Shown: piece after piece, positions 1-5,103 of the stretch
How positions within the stretch are numbered: the first letter of the stretch is position 1
Layout: every line of letters starts with the position of its first letter
Source of the DNA: an uncultured Clostridia bacterium
GTDB lineage: Bacteria > Bacillota > Clostridia > Oscillospirales > Oscillospiraceae
DNA: 6,024 nucleotides
Direction of reading: 5' to 3'
Assembly: GCA_946405655.1 (NCBI GenBank)
Contig: CAMJHX010000084.1
Location: forward strand, 1 to 6,024
Made by a program: the position numbers and the translations under genes
Notes under the pieces: generated by a model
Told to the model about the DNA's origin: nothing
Seen by the model: only the letters and a program-made list of their open reading frames with translations
The model's database searches: none

Positions 1-134
1 ACCCCGTGGAAGGGTATGCTGAGCGGATACGCGGCATGATCCATTTCGATTATACTCCGGAGCGTTACGCGGCCATCTGCCGCGTCTTCACCCCGGCGCC
101 GCACGCCGTGGTCATCCGGCCGGAGGACGTATAA
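1..134 (+). CDS. 3' end of an unrecognised protein (partial)
   Basis: An open frame enters from the left edge and stops at TAA 132-134, giving about 43 C-terminal residues that include IHFDYTPERYAAICRVF and end in VVIRPEDV. Codon choice is G/C-rich at third positions, as in the neighbouring genes, and the stop lies one base before a strong hairpin terminator, which supports a real gene end. The segment is soluble-looking, with no membrane stretch, and reads as a short helix followed by a beta strand (AVVIRP). I do not recognise the family from this tail and assign no function. It converges with the polyphosphate kinase gene on the other strand, so no operon link to the rest of the window is implied. 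Confidence 0.6.
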   Translation, partial: PVEGYAERIRGMIHFDYTPERYAAICRVFTPAPHAVVIRPEDV

Positions 135-174
135 AAATGCTCTCGCAAAACGCGTGCGTTTTGCGAGAGCATTT
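135..174. terminator. Bidirectional intrinsic terminator between convergent genes
   Basis: Positions 135-153 and 156-174 are exact reverse complements: 19 bp with a 2-nt centre, so the real loop will open by a base pair or two. The core is GCTCTCGC paired with GCGAGAGC, flanked by A/T pairs. On the plus strand the stem runs into ATTTCTCTTTGTTT, a broken T-rich tract. On the minus strand it is followed by ATTTTTATA with an uninterrupted T5. The stem starts one base after the plus-strand stop and ends 9 bases short of the minus-strand stop, so it can end transcripts from both sides. The minus-strand orientation has the better T-tract. Confidence 0.9.
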
Positions 175-183
175 CTCTTTGTT

Positions 184-2433
184 TCAGTTGCTTTTCAGCC
201 AGTCCAGAAACCGCTGCCACAGGCTCTTTTTCTGCTCCTGTGGCTCCACCACGGCGAGCTGCAGGGGCGATTCATGCCTCGCCCGCGCGGGAGCCTCCGC
301 CTCGGCAGCGGCCACCGGCTTTGCCACCGTCCGCCCGGCGAAATAATCGCGCAGCGCCGCCTGACTGATGAAGTGTCCCGGTGTCTCCGGGCGGGCATAC
401 GTCCCGTCCGGCTGCATGGTCCAGACCTTCCGGTCGTCCCGCTGCAGAAACTCGATCAGCGCGAGCAGCTCCTCCTTGACCTTCGGCGTCCGCGCCTCCG
501 CGAAGGCCTCCACGCGGCGCATCGTGTTGCGCTCCAGCAGATCGCCCGAGCCGAACCAGACGCGCGTCTCGCCGCCGCGCCCGAAGGCATAGATGCGCTC
601 GTGCTCCAGATACCGCCCGATGATGCTGCGCACGCGGATGCACTCCGTCTCGCCCGGCACGCCGGGGCGCAGGCAGCAGATCCCGCGCACGAGCAGCAGC
701 ACGTCGCATCCGGCTTTGGAGGCGTCAACCAGCTCCTGCATGATCTCCTTGTCGTTCATGCTGTTGCACTGGATGCGGATCAGCCCCGTCTTGCCGAGCG
801 CCGCCTGCGCGCGGATCTGCCCGATCAGCCACGGCTTGAAGCCGAGCGGACTGAAGATCAGGCGCTCGCTCTTTCCCGGCAGCTCGCCGCGCTCCAAAGC
901 ATCCAGCGCAGCCGCGGCGTCGCTGCCCACCGCCGGGTCTCCGGTCAGGAGCATCAGGTCGGTGTACTGCTCGGCGGTCGCCTCGTTGTAGTTGCCGGTG
1001 CCGATCTGCGTGATGTATCGCTTGCCCTGCGCCGTCTCGCGCTCGATGACGCAGAGCTTCGCGTGCACCTTGTAGTTCCGGAGCCCGTAGCGGATCTCGC
1101 AGCCGGAGTCCTCCAGCATGCGGGAATAGTCAATGTTGTTCTGCTCGTCAAACCGCGCGCGGAGCTCGAGCAGGCACATCACGCGCTTGCCCTGCGAGGC
1201 CGCGTAAGCCAGCGCCGCCGCGATGCGGCTGCTGCCGGCGAGACGATAGAGCGTGATGCGGATGCTCGTCACATCCGGCGCGTCCGCCGCCTCATACAGC
1301 AGATCCACCAGCGGGTCGATCCGCTGATAGGGCAGGGCGATCAGCAGCTCGTGCTCCTGTAAATATTCGAAATAATCCCCCTTGCGCAGCGCGACCGGCT
1401 TTGCGCTCTCGGGCAGCTTTCGCCGCAGAGATGCGGGGATCACGTCCGTGCCGAGCCTCTGCACGAAGGAGAGGTCCGCCGGAACGCGGCACCGGAAAAT
1501 GCGCTTCTTCGGCAGATCCAGCGCCGAGCGCACCACCTCGACCATGCGGTCGGAGGCGTCGCCGCTCAGCTGCGCGCGCACGGGCTCGAGCCGTCTCCGT
1601 CTGCGGAGCAGGCGCTCCATCACCGCGCGAAAATCGGCGTCCGCGTCGTCGATGAGGTCTCCCGCCTGGATCTCGGCGTTTCGCGTCACGCGCAGAATCG
1701 CCGTCTCCTCCGCCTTCCCGTCGGGGAAGAGGGAGGGGGCGAACCGCCGGATCAGCTCCGGCGTGGGGATGAGCACCGTCTCGCCCTCGGCCTCGAGGGA
1801 GAACGCCCTCGGCAGCCGCGTGGTCGGAACGACGCCGACGGCGCGCTTTTTCCCGTGCCCGAGCAGGACGATGATGTACGATTCCTTGTTGCGCAGGAAG
1901 GGGAAGCTCTCGCCCCGCCGCACGATCTGCGGCGTCAGCAGCGGCTGCAGCTCGCGGAATTTCTGCTTTGCGAGCGTCTTCCATTCTCCCTCCAGCGCGG
2001 CGGCGTCCAGCAGCTCCACGCCCGCGTCCGAGAGCGAGAGCGTCACGTCGTTGTACAGCCGCTCCAGCGTCGGCAGCTGCGCGGCGGTCTCCCGCGCGAT
2101 CGCGTCCAGCTGCTCCTTCGCCGTCATGCCGGTGAGCCTATCGCGGCTCGACGGGCGCAGCGCGGCGCGGTCGGTCAGCCCGCCCGCACGCACCATGTAG
2201 AATTCATCTAAGTTTGTGCCGTAGATCGACAGAAACCGCAGCCGCTCAAAGGCCGGCAGCGCCGTCTCCGCCGCCTCCATCAGCACGCGGCGGTTGAAGG
2301 CGAGCCAGCTGAGCTCCCGGTTGATGAACAAATCAGCGTCCGCCATGCTGCTTCCCGCGTCAAAATGCCCGTGCGTGTCCTCCTCCGCCATCCGGCGCAG
2401 CTCCTCCGCGCCGGGCAGTGTTGCCGTACTCAA
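184..2433 (-). CDS. ppk1: Polyphosphate kinase, class 1 (PPK1)
   Basis: PPK1 reversibly transfers the terminal phosphate of ATP to inorganic polyphosphate through a phosphohistidine. From the TTG start the protein is 749 aa, somewhat longer than E. coli PPK (about 690). The N-terminal domain opens with LFINRELSWLAFNRRVL (about 35-51) and NLDEFYMVR (74-82). Arg397 in TLYR and Arg427 in RARFDE match E. coli Arg375 and Arg405. His457 in KVHAK matches the phosphorylated His435. His611 in YLEHERIY matches His592. The E. coli His454 position, just before IGTGNYNE, is Gln476 here. A basic/aromatic ending (SLWQRFLDWLKSN) follows an Ala/Glu-rich tail. The TTG at 2433 overlaps the upstream stop as TTGA and has AAGGCGG 7 nt ahead; GTG 2457 lacks a ribosome site, and ATG 2346 is also possible. 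Last gene of the DUF2804-GNAT-ppk cluster. E. coli numbering is from memory. Confidence 0.96.
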   Translation of the reverse strand: MSTATLPGAEELRRMAEEDTHGHFDAGSSMADADLFINRELSWLAFNRRVLMEAAETALPAFERLRFLSIYGTNLDEFYMVRAGGLTDRAALRPSSRDRLTGMTAKEQLDAIARETAAQLPTLERLYNDVTLSLSDAGVELLDAAALEGEWKTLAKQKFRELQPLLTPQIVRRGESFPFLRNKESYIIVLLGHGKKRAVGVVPTTRLPRAFSLEAEGETVLIPTPELIRRFAPSLFPDGKAEETAILRVTRNAEIQAGDLIDDADADFRAVMERLLRRRRRLEPVRAQLSGDASDRMVEVVRSALDLPKKRIFRCRVPADLSFVQRLGTDVIPASLRRKLPESAKPVALRKGDYFEYLQEHELLIALPYQRIDPLVDLLYEAADAPDVTSIRITLYRLAGSSRIAAALAYAASQGKRVMCLLELRARFDEQNNIDYSRMLEDSGCEIRYGLRNYKVHAKLCVIERETAQGKRYITQIGTGNYNEATAEQYTDLMLLTGDPAVGSDAAAALDALERGELPGKSERLIFSPLGFKPWLIGQIRAQAALGKTGLIRIQCNSMNDKEIMQELVDASKAGCDVLLLVRGICCLRPGVPGETECIRVRSIIGRYLEHERIYAFGRGGETRVWFGSGDLLERNTMRRVEAFAEARTPKVKEELLALIEFLQRDDRKVWTMQPDGTYARPETPGHFISQAALRDYFAGRTVAKPVAAAEAEAPARARHESPLQLAVVEPQEQKKSLWQRFLDWLKSN

Positions 2434-2957
2434 GCTTCCACCGCCTTTTCGAGACACACGAGATTCACGTTCGGGATCCCGTTGAACACGCAGGGCACCG
2501 CGCCGACCTCCCGATAGCCGAGAGCGGCATAGAGCCTGCGCGCGGGCGCGTTCGTCTCGTTCGTGTCGATGCGCAGCACCGTGCAGCCCCGGCGGGCGGC
2601 CTCCTGCTCATAGAAGGCGACGAACGCCTTTCCGCAGCCGCGCCGCGCAAGGGTCGGGTCGACCACGAGCGTGTGCAGTACCAGCACTTTGTCTTCTTCC
2701 GCCTGCAGCGTCCAGCGCGCGCGGAAATAGCTCTCCGGCTGCTCCTGATCGATCTTCGCCGCCGCGCGGACGACGCCTTCGTCCTCCAGCACATACAGCG
2801 TCCCGAGCGCGAGCGCGGCCTCGGCGGTCTTGCGCGTCGGGTAGACGTGCCGGATCCAACCGGTTTTAATCACTTGTTTCTCTTCCAGCGTGTGGAGCGC
2901 GTCATAGATCGCCTCCACCGCGTCGAGATCGGCGGCAACCGCCTTTCGAATCACCAT
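2430..2957 (-). CDS. GNAT-family N-acetyltransferase
   Basis: A 175-aa protein, the usual size for a single GNAT domain, which moves an acetyl group from acetyl-CoA to an amine. It opens with the typical beta strand MVIRKAVAADLDAVEAIY. Motif A is VLHTLVVDP then LARRGCGKAF (about 93-112), with RRGCGK as the loop gripping the CoA pyrophosphate; the usual first Gln/Arg of the QxxGxG pattern is Ala104 here. Motif B follows as LRIDTNETNAPARRLYAALGY (128-148), the classic Asn/Tyr C-terminal signature. No signal peptide or membrane segment is seen, so it should be cytosolic. The substrate cannot be read from sequence. The ATG start has AAGGTG 8 nt upstream. Its first 7 bases overlap the end of the DUF2804 gene (ATGGTGA) and its end overlaps the ppk1 start, so it lies mid-operon. 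Confidence 0.93.
   Translation of the reverse strand: MVIRKAVAADLDAVEAIYDALHTLEEKQVIKTGWIRHVYPTRKTAEAALALGTLYVLEDEGVVRAAAKIDQEQPESYFRARWTLQAEEDKVLVLHTLVVDPTLARRGCGKAFVAFYEQEAARRGCTVLRIDTNETNAPARRLYAALGYREVGAVPCVFNGIPNVNLVCLEKAVEA
2441..2447 (-). promoter_or_regulatory. Ribosome binding site that favours the TTG start of ppk1
   Basis: Read on the minus strand this is AAGGCGG, one base off AAGGAGG, placed 7 nt before TTG 2433-2431. It lies inside the last codons of the acetyltransferase gene, and the TTG shares bases with that gene's TGA stop. This arrangement fits translational coupling. The upstream GTG at 2457 has no comparable purine-rich site in front of it. Confidence 0.6.
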
Positions 2958-3988
2958 TTGTTTCGCACCTTCTCCGCAAAGCCCGCGAGATCGCGGATCT
3001 CGAGCCGCGTCCCGTCGTCCAGCACCGCCGTGCCGGTAAAGCGCCCGAACACCTGATGCTGGTCGCTCATGAGCACCTTGAAATCCGTCTTGCTCTTGCG
3101 GTCGAGCGTCGGGACAAAGTCCATCTCAAACCGCCCGTCGTCGCTCGTGAATTTCCACGGCGCGAGATAGTCGATCTCCGCCGTCCCGTCGCCGGGGATG
3201 TGAAAGCGCACGTCGGAGAGCTTGTGCGCCTTGCCGTTGTAAAACAGCATATTCTCGCTCGCGGCAGAGGTGTCTCCGAAGCCATAGCCGATGTTGAACC
3301 CGAACGGCACGCCGTCCTGCAGTCCTGAGGCGCTGCCCCAGTACCACGTGTTGTCGTAGGTCCAGACGCCGCGGCCCCAGTCGAGCACGGCAAAGCTGTC
3401 CTCGGGCTGGAATTCGTAGGTCGTGTTGTGATAGCCGTAGGTCACGAAGCCCTCGGCGCGCATGCAGTTGATCTTCTGGTTGTAGTAAAAATGCCCGTCC
3501 TTGCGGAAGGGGGTCGCGATCACCATGGATTCCGCGGGCTCGTCGGTGAGCGTCACCTTCGCGTAAAGCGAACCCTCGGGGCCGAATTTGCGCATCTGCG
3601 CGAGCAGCACGCGCCTGCCGTTCTCGACCGAAAACTGCAGATAATACCCCTTGCCCGCCGCGGCGGAGACGCCCGCCTTGCTCGTCTCGGGAAGGTTTTT
3701 CTTCCCGCGCGTCAGAATCTGCATCGGGCTCGTCGTGATCTCCCAGCCCTCCTCGAGATTCAGCAGCGAGACAGAGTCCAGCCCCATATACCCGTTGTCC
3801 GCGATCGTGAGACACAGCGCGATCTTCCCGTTCGAGACGCAGTAATAGTCCCATTCCTTCAGCCGCAGGGAAGACGCCTTCACGTCCGCCCGGCGATAGA
3901 CCGGAAGCAAGGACCTCGCAAACCCGGGCTCGGCGATGTTGCCCTTTGCGTCTAAAAGAGGATGGGATGAAGTGATTTCATGCTGCAT
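2951..3988 (-). CDS. DUF2804 domain-containing protein
   Basis: A 345-aa protein matching DUF2804 (Pfam PF10974, recalled, not searched) along its whole length. Diagnostic stretches are DWGRGVW (203-209) running into NTWYWGSASG (213-222), then FGFNIGYGFGDTSAASEN (229-246) and LFYNGKAHKL (248-257), DGRFEMDFVP (284-293), and a C-terminal FGRFTGTAVLDDGT segment leading to DLAGFAEKV (about 314-341). The residue make-up, rich in aromatics and Gly with many short beta strands, suggests a beta-barrel or beta-sandwich fold; a lipocalin/CrtC-like relationship is only an inference. No signal peptide or membrane helix is visible. The function is unknown; family members are usually described only as conserved bacterial proteins. 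The ATG is fixed by a strong AGAGGAGGT site 6 nt upstream. It is first of three overlapping genes, directly downstream of the heptamer inverted repeat. Confidence 0.93.
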   Translation of the reverse strand: MQHEITSSHPLLDAKGNIAEPGFARSLLPVYRRADVKASSLRLKEWDYYCVSNGKIALCLTIADNGYMGLDSVSLLNLEEGWEITTSPMQILTRGKKNLPETSKAGVSAAAGKGYYLQFSVENGRRVLLAQMRKFGPEGSLYAKVTLTDEPAESMVIATPFRKDGHFYYNQKINCMRAEGFVTYGYHNTTYEFQPEDSFAVLDWGRGVWTYDNTWYWGSASGLQDGVPFGFNIGYGFGDTSAASENMLFYNGKAHKLSDVRFHIPGDGTAEIDYLAPWKFTSDDGRFEMDFVPTLDRKSKTDFKVLMSDQHQVFGRFTGTAVLDDGTRLEIRDLAGFAEKVRNKW

Positions 3989-3994
3989 CGTTTT

Positions 3995-4003
3995 ACCTCC
4001 TCT
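3995..4003 (-). promoter_or_regulatory. Strong ribosome binding site of the DUF2804 gene
   Basis: The minus strand reads AGAGGAGGT, an almost full match to the 16S rRNA anti-Shine-Dalgarno sequence, 6 nt before ATG 3988. It is the strongest site in the window. It starts only 3 nt after the base of the inverted repeat (4007), so structure formed by that repeat could affect access to it. Confidence 0.85.
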
Positions 4004-4006
4004 AAA

Positions 4007-4113
4007 AGTGTGGAGTTAGGAGTGTGGAGTGTGGAGTGAAGGTATCGCCTGACGGCGATGATTGGAATTTAAAAGCCCTTAAACTCCACACTCCAAACTC
4101 CACACTCCACACT
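4007..4113. repeat. Inverted repeat built from GTGGAGT heptamers
   Basis: The left arm (4007-4037) and right arm (4083-4113) are 31 nt each and are reverse complements at 28 of 31 positions. Each arm is AGT plus four 7-nt units. On the left these are GTGGAGT, TAGGAGT, GTGGAGT, GTGGAGT. On the right, read on the minus strand, they are GTGGAGT, GTGGAGT, TTGGAGT, GTGGAGT. The 45-nt spacer (4038-4082) is more A/T-rich and holds a smaller hairpin. The element nearly fills the 128-nt gap between the helicase loader and the DUF2804 gene, starting 3 nt beyond the former's stop codon. No long T-tract follows on either strand (only TTTT on the minus strand), so it is not a textbook terminator. I saw no copies of the heptamer array elsewhere in the window. 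It may be a dispersed intergenic palindrome. Confidence 0.88.
4044..4059. other. Small hairpin within the inverted-repeat spacer
   Basis: ATCGCC, a TGAC loop and GGCGAT form a perfect 6-bp stem with a tetraloop. It sits off-centre in the spacer of the larger inverted repeat, so the whole element could fold as a long stem with a second stem-loop at its tip. No run of T follows on the plus strand, and only a weak pyrimidine stretch follows on the minus strand. Confidence 0.6.
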
Positions 4114-4116
4114 GAG

Positions 4117-5100
4117 TTAAATTCCTCGTTCCTTCTTCACCTGCCGTATATCTCTCCCCACAAACGGCAGGGCCTGGAATTCGCCCTCGATGCGGGAGAG
4201 GATCTGCGGCGTGTAGCTGCGCTGCAGCTCCGCGTCCGTGCAGTTGGTGGAGATGATGGTCGCCTTGTGCCGGGTCAGGCGGGTGTTGATGAGCGTGTAG
4301 AGCGCGCTCACGGAGTAGGGGGAGATCATCTCCGTGCCGAGATCGTCGAGGATCATCAGATCGCAACCCAGATACTGCTCCACCTTCGCCGCCGCCTGCT
4401 CGCCGGCTTCCCCGAAGCGCTGGAACTTCGCCGTCTCAAACGCGCCGAGCGCGGCCGCGGCGGATTCATAGACCACGCCGAAGCCCTGCTGCGCCACCGC
4501 GCGGGCGATGCAGCCGGAGAGGAAGGTCTTTCCCAGCCCCGTGCCGCCCTGCAGCAGCAGGTTCGGCGAGTCGGGCGAAAAGTCCTCGGCATAGCTCCGG
4601 CAGAAGCGCAGCGTCTGCGCCATCTGCTCGCGGTGCTCGGGGGCATACAGCGTCAGATCAAACCGGTCGAATATCTCGTCCCCGGTCTGCAGGAGGGAGC
4701 TCAGATCCTTCGTCAGCTCCTGATTATAGAGCGTCATCAGGCAGTCGCAGATCGAGCCGTCCGCGAGATACCCTGTGTCGCCGCAGGCTCTGCAGGCGCA
4801 CACCGGCTCGGAATAATCCTTCGGAAAGCCGTTTTCCTCCAGCAGCCTCGCGCGCTCGTCCTGCAGCGCGAGATTGCGCGCCTCAATGTCTCTCAGCCGC
4901 GCCGTCGGATCCGCGCCGTAGCCCAGCGTGCAGCCGAAGAGCTCGATCATCTGCGCTCTCAGCTCCGCGTCGATCGCGGCAATGCGCGGCACGCGCGCGT
5001 AGAGCGTCCGCTCCCGCCGCGCCTGCTCGGCCTCGTTGCGCGCTCTCTGCTGCTCGAGCGCCTCCCGCGCGCGGGCGAGATAGGTTCCGTTCAGTGCCAT
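4117..5100 (-). CDS. DnaC/DnaI-like ATP-binding helicase loader
   Basis: A 327-aa AAA+ ATPase of the DnaC/DnaI group, which loads the replicative DnaB-type helicase onto DNA. The N-terminal third is charged and helical, probably coiled-coil (about 8-32 and 65-90), and should face the helicase. A Cys cluster follows: Cys101, 103, 106, 118 and 120, in CACRACGDTGY and ICDC, a likely zinc ribbon. The ATPase core has Walker A GGTGLGKT (185-192), Walker B LMILDDLG (248-255, Asp252/Asp253), sensor 1 IISTN (282-286) and a likely arginine finger in ILSRIEG (Arg303). All catalytic residues are intact. ATG 5100 has AAAGGAG 6 nt upstream, formed by the end of the DnaD-type gene, whose stop is 3 nt away. 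dnaC or dnaI would both be used as names, so none is given. Istb-type transposition ATPases are related, but no transposase is adjacent. Confidence 0.93.
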   Translation of the reverse strand: MALNGTYLARAREALEQQRARNEAEQARRERTLYARVPRIAAIDAELRAQMIELFGCTLGYGADPTARLRDIEARNLALQDERARLLEENGFPKDYSEPVCACRACGDTGYLADGSICDCLMTLYNQELTKDLSSLLQTGDEIFDRFDLTLYAPEHREQMAQTLRFCRSYAEDFSPDSPNLLLQGGTGLGKTFLSGCIARAVAQQGFGVVYESAAAALGAFETAKFQRFGEAGEQAAAKVEQYLGCDLMILDDLGTEMISPYSVSALYTLINTRLTRHKATIISTNCTDAELQRSYTPQILSRIEGEFQALPFVGRDIRQVKKERGI

Positions 5101-5103
5101 GGC

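Noticed and set aside
154..1362. A 402-aa plus-strand open frame opposite the 3' half of ppk1
   Set aside because: It is antisense to a well-supported gene. Its translation is Arg/Leu/Ala-rich with no recognisable domain, as expected when a GC-rich gene is read backwards, and its start falls inside the terminator hairpin.
1382..2200. A 272-aa plus-strand open frame opposite the N-terminal part of ppk1
   Set aside because: It is Ser/Arg-rich with no domain and is wholly antisense to a conserved coding region.
4038..4082. Possible promoter for the DUF2804 operon in the A/T-rich spacer
   Set aside because: No paired -35 and -10 boxes with acceptable spacing were visible on the minus strand; TTTTAAAT alone is not enough.
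4003..4121. Possible target-site duplication (TAAA at 4003-4006 and 4118-4121) flanking the inverted repeat
   Set aside because: Four A/T bases at slightly different distances from the two arms could easily match by chance. There is no inserted gene and no terminal sequence typical of a known transposon.
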